Below, piece after piece: positions 32,770 to 43,419 of a DNA stretch of 64,000 nt. The stretch's first letter is position 1; each line of letters starts with the position of its first letter. The notes beneath the pieces were generated by a model. That model saw only the letters and a program-made list of their open reading frames with translations, was not told the DNA's origin and did not search any database. This stretch comes from Bufo bufo (Eukaryota > Chordata > Amphibia > Anura > Bufonidae): contig NC_053389.1 in the NCBI RefSeq assembly GCF_905171765.1, forward strand, positions 787,502,254 through 787,566,253. The letters are read 5' to 3'. The position numbers and the translations under genes are program-made.

Positions 32770-33345
32770 TGGATATGTTGTGTGCTTTACAAGAGCTTTC
32801 TATCAAACTGCCTTCCTATCATACGTTGACTTTCCTGATGGCACCATTGCGATCTCCTAACACCAGTCACTTCCTGCAACTTTGACAAGCAAAAGTGACA
32901 AGATAGGACGTGGGGGGTATTATAGTCCTAAATATGGTTGTACATAGACATGAGAACGCCACATGGAAAATAATATACTCTACCATATGCCCAACCACCT
33001 GGGGCAGAACTTAAGTATTTATTTGCCCCATCTGGTTTCCATGCCCTTTGGGTTAATTCCTTACATGTTTCTAAGCCTACATTGTAGGACATTGGGTATG
33101 TTTTGTGTGTTTTATGAGGGCTTTCTATCAAACTCCCTTCTTATCATACTTTGACTTCCCTGGTGGTACCACTGTAATCTTCTATCACCAGGGGTATGAT
33201 TGTCCTAAATATGGGTGTAAATAGACATGAGGTTCCCACATGGCAAATAATATATCCAACCACATACTGAACCACGAGGGCAGAATTTTCATGTCCTTTG
33301 GGTTAATTCCTTACATGTTTCTAAGCCTACACTGTAGAACATGTT
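32770..33345. repeat. Two-copy tandem duplication, period about 325 bp
   Basis: GCTTTCTATCAAACT(G/C)CCTTC occurs at about 32794 and 33119. TTACATGTTTCTAAGCCTAC occurs near 33061 and again near 33311. The sequence between is collinear but diverged. No coding function is seen. Confidence 0.8.
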
Positions 33346-33416
33346 AAGGGATTTCTTGGCCCTACTCATTAACAAGTTTACTGCCAGGATACTTTTTTGT
33401 TTGTTTGTGCAAACTA

Positions 33417-34998
33417 CACTGCTCAAAAAAATAAAGGGAACACTAAAACAACACAATGTAACTCCAAGTCAATCACACTTCTGTGAAATCAAACTGTCCA
33501 CTTAGGAAGCAACACTGAGTGACAATCAATTTCACATGCTGTTGTGCAAATGGGATAGACAACAGGTGGAAATTATAGGCAATTAGCAAGACACCCCCAA
33601 TAAATGAGTGGTTCTGCAGGTGGTGACCACAGATCACTTCTCAGTTCCTATGCTTCCTGGCTGATGTTTTGGTCACTTTTGAATGCTGGCGGTGCTTTCA
33701 CTCTAGTGGTAGCATGAGACGGAGTCTACAACCCACACAAGTGGCTCAGGTAGTGCAGCTTATCCAGGATGGCACATCAATGCGAGCTGTGGCAAGAAGG
33801 TTTGCTGTGTCTGTCAGCGTAGTGTCCAGAGCATGGAGGCGCTACCAGGAGACAGGCCAGTACATCAGGAGACGTGAAGGAGGCCGTAGGAGGGCAACTA
33901 CCCAGCAGCAGGACCACTACCTCCGCCTTTGTGCAAGGAAGAACAGGAGGAGCACTGCCAGAGCCCTGCAAAATGACCTCCAGCAGGCCACAAATGTGCA
34001 TGTGTCTGCTCAAACGGTCATAAACAGACTCCAGGAGGGTGATATGAGGGCCCGACGTCCACAGGTGGGGGTTGTGCTTACAGCCCAACACCGTGCAGGA
34101 CGTTTGGCATTTTCCAGAGAACACCAATATTGGCAAATTCGCCACTGGCGCCCTGTGCTCTTCACAGATGAAAGCAGGTTCACACTGAGCACATGTGACA
34201 GACGTGACAGAGTCTTGAGACGCCGTGGAGAACATTCTGCTGCCTGCAACATCCTCCAGCATGACCGGTTTGGCATTGGGTCAGTAATGGTGTGGGGTGG
34301 CATTTCTTTGGAGGGCTGCACAGCCCTCCATGTGCTCACCAAAGGTAGCCTGACTGCCATTAGGTACCGAGATGAGATCCTCAGACCCCTTGTGAGACCA
34401 TATGCTGGTGCGGTTGGCCCTGGGTTCCTCTTAATGCAAGACAATGCTAGACCTCATGTGGCTGGAGTGTGTCAGCAGTTCCTGCAAGACGAAGGCATTG
34501 ATGCTATGGACTGGCCCGCCCGTTCCCCAGACCTGAATCCAATTGAGCACATCTGGGACATCATGTCTCGCTATATCCACCAACGTCACGTTGCACCACA
34601 GACTGTCCAGGAGTTGGCAGATGCTTTAGTCCAGGTCTGGGAAGAGATCCCTCAGGAGACCGTCCGCCACCTCATCAGGAGCATGCACAGGCGTGGTAGG
34701 GAGGTCATACAGGCACGTGGAGGCCACACACACTACTGAGCCTCATTTTGACTTGTTTTAAGGACATTACATCAAAGTTGGATCAGCCTGTAGTGTGTTT
34801 TTCCACTTTAATTTTGAGTGTGACTCCAAATCCAGACCTCCATGGGTTGAAAAATTTAATTTCCATTTTTTTATTTTTGTGTGATTTTGTTGTCAGCACA
34901 TTCAACTATGTAAAGAACAAAGTATTTCAGAAGAATATTTAATTAATTCAGGTCTAGGATGTGTTATTTTTGTGTTCCCTTTATTTTTTTGAGCAGTG
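33417..34998 (+). mobile_element. Complete Tc1/mariner-type element, 1582 bp, second family
   Basis: The ends CACTGCTCAAAAAAATAAAG and TTTATTTTTTTGAGCAGTG are inverted over about 27 bp. TA is on both sides (33415-33416 and 34999-35000). It encodes one uninterrupted transposase. The terminal repeats are short, unlike those of the 6.9-8.5 kb element, so the two belong to different lineages. Confidence 0.96.
33714..34739 (+). CDS. Tc1-type transposase, intact DD34E (second lineage)
   Basis: I choose the ATG at 33714 ([20 protein letters not shown]), which gives 341 residues, the normal family length. An upstream in-frame ATG at 33669 would add 15 residues with no family resemblance. The N-terminal helix-turn-helix pair covers roughly residues 1-110, with an arginine-rich RRREGGRRR stretch near 52-60. 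The catalytic domain has D152 in [11 protein letters not shown]243 in LMQDNARPH and E278 in [12 protein letters not shown], with 34 residues between the last two. [12 protein letters not shown] block lies between the first two. It ends RGGHTHY. No stop or frameshift interrupts it. It is expected to bind the 27-bp ends of its own element and insert at TA. Present activity is inferred only. Confidence 0.96.
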   Translation: MRRSLQPTQVAQVVQLIQDGTSMRAVARRFAVSVSVVSRAWRRYQETGQYIRRREGGRRRATTQQQDHYLRLCARKNRRSTARALQNDLQQATNVHVSAQTVINRLQEGDMRARRPQVGVVLTAQHRAGRLAFSREHQYWQIRHWRPVLFTDESRFTLSTCDRRDRVLRRRGEHSAACNILQHDRFGIGSVMVWGGISLEGCTALHVLTKGSLTAIRYRDEILRPLVRPYAGAVGPGFLLMQDNARPHVAGVCQQFLQDEGIDAMDWPARSPDLNPIEHIWDIMSRYIHQRHVAPQTVQELADALVQVWEEIPQETVRHLIRSMHRRGREVIQARGGHTHY

Positions 34999-35000
34999 TA

Positions 35001-36269
35001 TATTATACCCATATGTATTTTGAAATGAGATAACTGGTACATTGTAACTACTGCCACCCATCATTTCACAATCATAAGTACCTTCATGCAACTTTGCATC
35101 AAAAAATAACATTTTGTAAGACAAGCATAAAAATGTATGTTTGTGACTAAAAGTTTGACCCATGTAGAGATGACACAGAACAACTTTTAAAAATTAAAAA
35201 GTTTAGGATGTGCAGAGTTTTTACTGTTGTCTATGACTCTATGCAGATGTCTTCATAGAAGCCACTTGGTCTGCCTCTATGGAGCAGGTAGACTTGTTCC
35301 CAAAGATATTGGTGAACCAAAGACAAGAAAGGCATACCAATATGTTTTGAAAGGGGACTCTAGACTAATCTATAGCATTATCATAGGTATGAGCCCATGG
35401 GTGGCAGTAGTTGAATACAGCTGTACAGTAAGCATCAAAAGTTGACTTCTCTTCTGTCTTCATCTTGATTACTGAACTTGGACACCTATGTCTACAAACA
35501 TCTAAAAGCCTACCAACATCAAATTTCATTGAGTTACCTTAAGTGACTCTTCATGGTGGTAGACCATCAATGACGTAAGGCCATTCAACCAAAGCATATG
35601 GAAAATACTGATGCTTCCTTCACTTCTCTGGCATGTATAAGGAGTTTGAAATGGGAGAGGAGTCTACCCTCCTGTGAAAGAGATGTGAAATGATTAACAT
35701 GTAGAATGTATTTTATGAAAATTTCACCAGTCTGTTCCATCCATCTGTTTCTTTATCACGTAGTATGGAAAAGAAGTGAAGATAGGAGAATTATGGATGC
35801 ATATTGTGAGCTATTTCTGAACCCGTGACAGCACTATGTCCTTCTGTGACCTCAAGTATCCGACATACAGGGGAAAAAATGACAGATTGACCAGGAGGAC
35901 ATTTTTCTGGAGAGATGGACCTGATGGTCAGAACCTTTTGCTCCTCCACTGGATTAATGCCTTATATTGTGATATATAATGTTCTGTCAAGATCTCAGGG
36001 TTAAAGGAGGTTAACAACTTGAGCAGAATTGGTCAGACACTCCTGAACCCAGGTGTCCCCAGGAAGAGGTTGTTATTTTTCAATATGTTTTATTCTATGG
36101 AGCACTTGTAGTAGTATATCATTATTGTAATTTAGTTTAATAGTAAATGATCATATATTTTTTTTATACTGCACCAACTCCCAACATATATCTCTGATGT
36201 ACAGTATACATTATGTGCTAAATGGTTATGAACAGAGCCTAATACACACCATTATAATACATGCACCTA
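35001..36269. other. Unassigned sequence
   Basis: About 1.3 kb with no recognisable gene, RNA or mobile element. The short ORFs show no family signature. Confidence 0.4.
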
Positions 36270-36777
36270 CATGTATTATATAAAGGTATATAGTGTGCCT
36301 GTGTGAATTACATACAGTAGGCGTATACGCTCTACCTGTATTACATATGTGTAAATGCTGCACCTGTGTGTATTTTATATAGGCATATGCTGTATCTGTA
36401 TAACATATGTGTATATATATACTGCACCTTTGTGTATTACAATACTGCACTTGTATTATATGTGTACTGTATATATTGCACCTGTCTGATGTATTACATA
36501 TAGGTACAGTATACAGTATTTTGCCCCTGTGTATATTACACATATCTGCATACTGTACTCTACCTGTATTGCATTTAGGTGTATACTGCACCTGTATTAC
36601 ATGTGTAAATACTGTACCTGTGTGTATTACATATAAGTGCGGTATATATTGTACCTGTATTACATATGTGTATAAACTGCATCTGTCAGATGTATTACAT
36701 ATAGGTAGAGTATATATTGTACCTGTATACATGTGTATATATTGCACCTGTCTGATGTACAGTACCTGTGTGTATTA
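36270..36777. repeat. Minisatellite (TATTACATATGTGTATAxACTGCACCTG), first block
   Basis: Loose repeats of TATTACATAT, GTGTATATA(C/T)TG and CACCTGTCTGATG with variable spacing. The array resumes at 38298-38381 and 39386-39600 after two precise insertions. Long minus-strand ORFs here are repeat translations rich in T, Y and I. Confidence 0.8.
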
Positions 36778-38297
36778 TAGGGCTGCAGCTAACTATTATT
36801 AGAATAATTAATTGTCGATAATTTCATTGATCGGGAAAAAACACCAAAATCACAAAAAAAGGGGTTTATATGATTTTACTTGAAAAATTATGTTCAAAGG
36901 CCATATCAAAACAAATTTAGGAGTTACATAATTATAAAAATGTTGCATTACAATGTAAAAAAGACAAGTTATGAGGGATCTGTGGATGACACACTGTTAT
37001 GGGGGATCTGTGGATGATACTGTTATGGGGGATCTGTGGATGACACTGTTATGGGGGATCTGTGGATGATATTGTTATGGGGGATCTGTGTATGATATTG
37101 TTATGGGGGATCTGTGGATGATACTGTTATAGGGAGGGGGATCTGTGGATGGCACTGTTATAGGGAGGGGGATCTGTGGATGGCACTGTTATAGGGAGGG
37201 GGATCTGTGGATGGCACTGTTATAGGGAGGGGGATCAGTGGATGACACTATATAGCATCTTATGCTATATGTGTCTCCACAGATCCCCCTCCCTATAACA
37301 GTGCCATCCACAGATCCCCCTCCGTATAACAGTGCCATCCACAGATCCCCCTCCCTATAACAGTACCATCCACAGATCCCCCTCCGTATAACAGTGCCAT
37401 CCACAGATCCCCCTCCCTATAACAGTGTCATCCACAGATCCCCCTCCCTATAACAGTGTCATCCACAGATCCCCCTCCCTATAACAGTACCATCCACAGA
37501 TCCCCCTCCCTATAACAGTGCCATCCACAGATCCCCCTCCGTATAACAGTGCCATCCACAGACCCCCCTCCGTATAACAGTGCCATCCACAGATCCCCCT
37601 CCCTATAACAGTACCATCCACAGATCCCCCTCCCTATAACAGTGCCATCCACAGATCCCCCTCCCTATAACAGTGCCATCCACAGATCCCCCTCCCTATA
37701 ACAGTGCCATCCACAGATCCCCCTCCCTATAACAGTGCCATCCACAGATCCCCCTCCCTATAACAGTGTCATCCACAGATCCCCCTCCCTATAACAGTAC
37801 CATCCACAGATCCCCCTCCCCATAACAGTACCACTACCATCCACAGATCTCCCAATACACTGGCCACATCAGTATTCAGACTATTCCTTAACTGGCAGTA
37901 ACTTTTACTTGAACTTTAAATCAGCGCTATGATCTTTATTACCTTACAAATACAATAAAGCTCCGGTAACAAGCAAAGCGGGCGGCGGCGTAACGTCACT
38001 CACTCATGTGACTCGCCAGCTCCGCCCACTTTATGAATGAAGCAGGCGGAGCAGGCGGGTCATGTGAGTAAGTGACGTTACGCCGCCGCCCGCTCTGCCT
38101 GTTACCAGAGCTTCATTGTAAGGTAATAAAGATGCGCTGATTTAAAGTTCAAGTAAAAGTTACTGCCAGTTAATGACCCGCAGGCATAGCGCCTGACAGG
38201 CCGCTCCCGCCCGCATAGCAACGAATCGGACAATTTTTCGATAATGGGATTCGTTATTGAATATTATCAATAACTTTGATTAATCGTTGCAGCCCTA
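36778..38297. mobile_element. hAT-type nonautonomous element (TAGGGCTGCAGC termini), TSD GTGTATTA
   Basis: The ends TAGGGCTGCAGC and GTTGCAGCCCTA are inverted. The element is flanked by a perfect 8-bp duplication GTGTATTA (36770-36777 and 38298-38305). It is 1520 bp with no transposase. It contains a 31-bp satellite in inverted halves about the core TATAGCATCTTATGCTATA (near 37251-37269). It also contains a ~130-bp GC-rich inverted repeat (arms about 37888-38022 and 38050-38172). The same satellite and core occur in the hAT-type element at 3164-5648, which has different termini. Confidence 0.92.
36970..37850. repeat. 31-bp satellite in inverted orientation about a palindrome
   Basis: To the left of about 37250 the unit is GGGGGATCTGTGGATGACAC. 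To the right it is the complement CCACAGATCCCCCTCCCTAT, repeated about 18 times with a 31-bp period. The unit matches that at 3454-3722. Confidence 0.9.
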
Positions 38298-38381
38298 GTG
38301 TATTACATATGTGTACGTACTGTACCTGTATTACATATGTGTATATATTGCACCTGTCTGACACATTACATATAGGTAGAG
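38298..38381. repeat. Minisatellite, second block
   Basis: Continuation of the TATTACATATGTGTA array between the hAT-type element and the solo LTR. Confidence 0.75.
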
Positions 38382-38385
38382 TATA

Positions 38386-39385
38386 TGCAGTATGCAGCCC
38401 TGCAGGGTGAGCGAATGTGAGGTCACAGGGGTAGTTAACAGACCGAGGGTTGCTCTTGGTACTCACAGTTTTTATATACCCTGGGCAGGCGTACAGCAGT
38501 GATGGAGAGGCTGGCACATGGATCCTCTGGGGCACTCTCTGTATATAGGGACCAGGCCGGGTGGTAGGTGAGGTGCCCTGGGTGTTGGAAGGTTTAGTGT
38601 GCCTGTGGCAAGATCCCTTATAGTTCATGACGCCAGCGCCGGTATCAGTGGCACACCGATTTGTTGTAGGAATAATTGAGGTACACACAGTTGCAGTGAA
38701 CCAGAACTTCTTTTTACTGAACAGTCCAACTATGTACAGGTTTCAGTTAGTTCCACATGTAAAAAGTTGGTAACAGGCAGGCTTCATATAAATGGCAGGC
38801 AAAGTCTTTGCAAGATACTCAGAGGGAATAACACTTACAGATCAGGCTGCACTTTCCTCAGATCCTGTCTGTCTTCCCCCAAGGCCCGAATGCCCTATTG
38901 CTGGCTTTATCCTTGGGTAGGGAAAACTTCCTCTGTTATAAATCCTCTTGCTGTAAATATCCTTCTGCCCTTCAGCTTTTTACTTGGCTGGAATAAAGTG
39001 GCTCTGCTCTGTACTTTTTAAGGTGCTAGATATCTTCAGGAGGTAACTTCTTCCCCTGGTGGCAAGCTAGGAGCCTGGGCTATCTAGCTGCATGTCAGAA
39101 GCTGCTCCTCAGCTACTCTCTGGCTAAGGTGCACACTTGGCTTCTGAACACTCAACAACCTCTCCCTGAACAGGACCTGACTATATATACTAGGGAGTTC
39201 CCTAGCTCCCTCTACTGCCTAGGAGGAGGAACTACACCCCTAACAGGCCTGGTCCAGGAGATAATATGAAAATATACATTAAAATGCAATATAAAATACA
39301 ATGACCATGTTCCACAGGAGGTGGAGAACAACGTGACCCAATTGACCCTTGAGTAGTGCCCACATTTACATAGTGGGACACTACA
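38386..39385 (-). mobile_element. Solo LTR, minus strand, about 1000 bp
   Basis: On the minus strand it starts TGTAGTGTCCCACTATG and ends GCTGCATACTGCA. TATA lies on both sides (38382-38385 and 39386-39389), a weak 4-bp duplication inside an AT-rich array. It interrupts the minisatellite precisely. A TATATATAG at 39182-39190 on the minus strand could be its TATA box. The family is not identified, and it could be gypsy-like or an endogenous retrovirus LTR. No internal coding region is present. Confidence 0.6.
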
Positions 39386-39600
39386 TATATATTGTACCTG
39401 TATTACATATCTGTATATATTGCACCTGTCTGATATATTACATATAGGTAGAGTATATATTGTACCTGTATTACATATGTGTATATATTGCACCTGTCTG
39501 ATGTATTACATATAGGCACAGTACCTGTGTGTATTACATTTGTGTATGTACTGTACCTGTATTGCCTATAGGTATATACTGTGCCTGTATTACAAGTACA
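39386..39600. repeat. Minisatellite, third block
   Basis: Repeats of TGTACCTGTATTACATAT and TATATTGCACCTGTCTGAT continue the array that began at 36270. Confidence 0.8.
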
Positions 39601-40429
39601 GCATATGCATAATTATAAAAATGTAGAACACAAACCGGTGCCGTACTGTATATACTGTACACATGCAGTATATTAGACAATGGTACATTATAGGCACATA
39701 TATATAATACATGGCGTGTCATAGAGCAGATAGTACTGGACATGATCAAGTCTCTCCCCAGATGCTGATGGTGCTTCCTTCTCCTCACTCTCTCCTGCCC
39801 CACAGCAAGAAGTGGCCCCTACTGCCTCCAGGGGACCCCAGGACAGGCTGTGGATGCAGAGCTTTGAAATAAGCAGAGGGGTCATAACGACCATGGCCCC
39901 CAGGTCACTGATTTTGTCGGAAGTCTATCACAAGTCTCATTCTACAGTAGACTGTAATCTGAGTGCAATTTACAAGTCGTCAAGGACAAGTATAAAGTGT
40001 GTGGGAAATTTAAGAAATTAGAGCACAGGATGAAAGTATAATTTTTCATCAAGTCTCCATAGCCCAAATGGATGTTTGAGGGGCCCCGGGGCCACATACA
40101 CATCTCCAATATATTTCTTTAGGTCCTTGGCCTTCAGGGAATGGAGACAGAAAAGAAATGGCCTCTGGCAATGCCAGTGATATCAGAAGCTCCGCGTTAG
40201 GCTTCCCAGGAGAACTGAGTTACCGACTTGTCTTTAGTTTTAGATATTTTTTGTGCTAATTATAATGAATTTTCATTTTCTGAACAAAATTAGTTCTAAA
40301 ATACATTAGATTTGATTACAATAATAAAATTGTATCTATGGTAACTGTTAATGTGTCTTCCGAGTCCATCATTGTTAAAGGGACACTGACCTCTTTTCTG
40401 CATACTAAAGGAATCTTTGGTATATCATC
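39601..40429. other. Unassigned sequence
   Basis: No gene or repeat family recognised. Confidence 0.4.
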
Positions 40430-40433
40430 TTAA

Positions 40434-40968
40434 AGGGTTTGTCCCTCAAAAATTATTCTACAGGAAGTATTACTTTACTGAGAGAGTAGTGGATGCATGG
40501 AATAGCCTTCCTGCAGAAGTGGTAGCTGCAAATACAGTGAAGGGGTTTAAGCATGCATGGGATAGGCATAAGGCCATCCTTAATATAAGATAAGGGCCGG
40601 GGGCTATCCATAGTATTCAGTATATTGGGCAGACTAGATGGGCCAAATGGTTCTTATCTGCCGACATATTCTATGTTTCTATGTTTCTATGTTACAGTTT
40701 TCAAACCAGCCCATGGATCTGAATACTTTTGTAACTGCATGTAATCAAAAATTTAGAATAGCCCCTGAGCTATTCCATAAAATGTATCTGTATAGCGCTA
40801 CACTGCCCTTGAGTTTTCAGCTTGATATAAATCTAGCAGAGCAATGAATGTGAAGATCTCTGGATCCATGTGAGGTACAGGGCTGGTTCTAGCTTTGTCA
40901 GAAAGAGATTGTCATCTTCTATATGATGTTTGATTTTTATTTTAAACATTAGTCATGGGAAAACCCCT
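40434..40968. mobile_element. TTAA MITE carrying a CR1-like LINE fragment
   Basis: AAGGGTTTGTCCC follows TTAA (40430-40433), and GGGAAAACCCCT precedes TTAA (40969-40972). The terminal repeats are short and imperfect. The first half of the interior is the LINE 3' fragment at 40452-40694, so either the LINE inserted into the MITE or the pairing of ends is coincidental. Confidence 0.6.
40452..40694 (+). pseudogene. CR1-like non-LTR retrotransposon, 3' end fragment
   Basis: The frame reads YYFTERVVDAWNSLPAEVV, then AANTVKGFKHAWDRHKAI, and stops at about 40593. This is the conserved RVVDAWNSLP...F...D C-terminal block of vertebrate CR1/L2-type ORF2. The 3' tail ends with repeated TCTATGTT units, as CR1-like elements end in short tandem repeats rather than poly(A). 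Only the extreme 3' end is present, as expected for 5'-truncated insertion. A reverse-oriented piece of the same tail occurs at 53234-53287. Confidence 0.8.
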
Positions 40969-40974
40969 TTAAGT

Positions 40975-41774
40975 ATGCTCTGCACATGTTCTGGAGAAAC
41001 ATTTCCAAGGGACATTATGTGAATTGGTGGTAAGAGGAGGATGGGTGGGAATGCTTACCCACATGAGGTTCCTCAGATGCAGGACTTTACTGAAATCTGA
41101 GGGTAACAAAAATAGTCTGCCATGATGTGTAGGAACGTAAAGTTTAAAATCCATTATATAAGACAGAGCTTCCACCTCTTACGTATTTCAAGCTTCCAGT
41201 AGCCCAGAATATGTCATAATTGATGGATGCTAGTCTCGCCTCTGGGACCCTTATCCCTCTCCAGAAAAAGGATTCCGCCTGACTGCCACATCCAGGCCAG
41301 GAATAAATGAAGAAGTGGTCGAGCATATCCACTGCTCTCTCCATTTACCACTGTTGCTTATTAAACAACTGGTCCTACTTGCTAAGTCAACTCCCATCGA
41401 AGTGAGTGGAGAGAGTCATGGACACTCACGGCCATTCATTGTTGGCCTGGATGTGACAGCCAGTCCCTGCCTCATCAGGTGGCCGTTCTGGATTGTGGGA
41501 CCAGTATCGATCAAATATTTATGGCATATCCTGTGGGAATACCCCTTTAACTTGTTTTATACATTATCCAGAAAAATACTGCATAGACAGTCCAGATATA
41601 GAGTGTAAACCCATCCACATCCTCTCCTATCCCCTGGTTGAACTTGATTAGCATACAGTTGGGACCCTATGCCACGGCGGTTATCCGCCCTAGGGTGCGG
41701 CCTGAGAACTGGGAAAGAGAGAATGAGGATGACGGACCAGCCCAAGATAAGGATCTAGGATCCCAGCCGCCCCG
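40975..41774. other. Unassigned sequence with a TTAA MITE right end
   Basis: GTGGGAATACCCCT ends at 41546 next to TTAA (41547-41550) and is the inverted match of the MITE end at 29929. Its interior reaches back to about 41310, where homology fades. The rest of the interval is unassigned. Confidence 0.5.
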
Positions 41775-43371
41775 CTTTGGAATGATATGGATTTCTGCAC
41801 AAATTGGTCATAAAATGTGATCTGATCTTCATCTAAGTCACAACAATAGACAACCACAGTCTGCTTAAACTAATAACACACAAAGATTTAAATGTTACCA
41901 TGTTTTTATTGAACACACCATGTAAACATTCACAGTGCAGGTGTAAAAAGTATGTGAACCCTTGGATTTAATAACTGGTTGAACCTCCTTTGGCAGCAAT
42001 AACTTCAACCAAACGTTTCCTGTAGTTGCAGATCCGACGTGCACAACGGTCAGGAGTAATTCTTGACCATTCCTCTTTACAGAACTGTTTCAGTTCAGCA
42101 ATATTCTTGGGATGTCTGGTGTGAATCGCTTTCTTGAGGTCATGCCACAGTATCTCAATCGGGTTGAGGTCAGGACTCTGACTGGGCCACTCCAGAAGGC
42201 ATATTTTCTTCTGTTTAAGCCATTCTGTCGTTGATTTACTTCTATGCTTTGGGTCGTTGTCCTGTGGCAACATCCATCTTCTGTTGAGCTTCAGCTGGTG
42301 GACAGATGGCCTTAAGTTCTCCTGCAAAATTTCTTGATAAACTTGGGAATTAATTTTTCCTTCAATGATAGCAATCCGTCCAGGCCCTGACTCAGCAAAG
42401 CAGCCCCAAACCATGATGCCCCCACCACCATACTTCACAGTTGGGATGAGGTTTTGATGTTGGTGTGCTGTGCCTCTTTTTCTCCACACATAGTGTTGTG
42501 TGTTTCTTCTAAACAACTCAACTTTGGTTTCATCTGTCCACAGAATATTTTGCCAGTACTGCTGTGGAACATCCAGGTGCTCTTGTATAAACTGTAAACA
42601 TGCAGCAATGTTTTTTTTTTGGACAGCAGTGGCTTCGTCTGTGGTATCCCCCCATGAAATCCATTCTTGTTTAGTGTTTTACGTATCGTAGATTCGCTAA
42701 CAGGGATGTTAGCATATACCAGAGACTTTTGTAAGTCTTTAGCTGACACTCTAGGATTCTTCTTCACCTCATTGAGCAGTCTGCGCTGTGCTCTTGCAGT
42801 CATCTTTACAGGACGGCCACTCCTAGGGAGAGTAGCAGCAGTGTTGAACTTTCTCCATTTATAGACAATTTGTCTTACTGTGGACTGATGAACAGCGAGG
42901 CTTTTGGAGATACTTTTATAACCCTTTCCAGCTTTATGCAAGTCAACAATTCTTAATCGTAGGTCTTCTGAGAGCTCTTTTGTGCGAGGCATCATTCACA
43001 TCAGGCAATGCTTCTTGTGAAAAGCAAAGCCAGAACTGGTGTGTGTTTTTTATAGGGCAGGGCAGCTGTAACCAACACCTCCAATCTCATCTCATTGATT
43101 GGACTCCAGTTGGCTGACACCTCACTCCAATTAGCTCTTGGAGATGTCATTAGTCTAGGGGTTCACATACTTTTTCCACCTGCACTGTGAATGTTTACAT
43201 GGTGTGTTCAATAAAAACATGGTAACATTTAATTATTTGTGTGTTATTAGTTTAAGCAGACTGTGATTGTCTATTGTTGTGACTTAGATGAAGATCAGAT
43301 CACATTTTATGACCAATTTGTGCAGAAATCCATATCATTCCAAAGGGTTCACATACTTTTTCTTGCAACTG
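41775..43371 (-). mobile_element. Tc1/mariner element, nearly full length, minus strand
   Basis: The right end finishes CTTTTTCTTGCAACTG before TA (43372-43373). The left terminal repeat lacks about its outer 25 bp and starts at CTTTGGAATGATATGG, after which it matches the right repeat inverted. Terminal repeats are about 200 bp long. It is about 1.6 kb in total and belongs to the same family as the fragments at 18429 and 18827. With one end lost, this copy should be immobile. Confidence 0.93.
41968..42995 (-). pseudogene. Tc1 transposase with a single frameshift at a T10 run
   Basis: On the minus strand, [20 protein letters not shown] starts at 42995 and runs through the DNA-binding domain with [16 protein letters not shown] to KPLLSKKK. 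There the T10 run at 42609-42618 shifts the frame. The second frame holds TDETKVELF with the first Asp, TVKYGGGGIMVWGCFAESGP, LPQDNDPKHRSKS with the second Asp, and [14 protein letters not shown] with the Glu, and ends KGGSTSY at 41968. All DD34E residues are present. Apart from this one slip the protein has full length. Confidence 0.94.
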
Positions 43372-43419
43372 TATGTCTTTTTTTCAACCATATTAAGTAT
43401 GTAACTATACACATCTAGA

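Noticed and set aside
36226..36802. Long ORFs on both strands rich in Y, I, C and T
   Set aside because: They are translations of the TATTACATATGTGTA minisatellite and appear on both strands.
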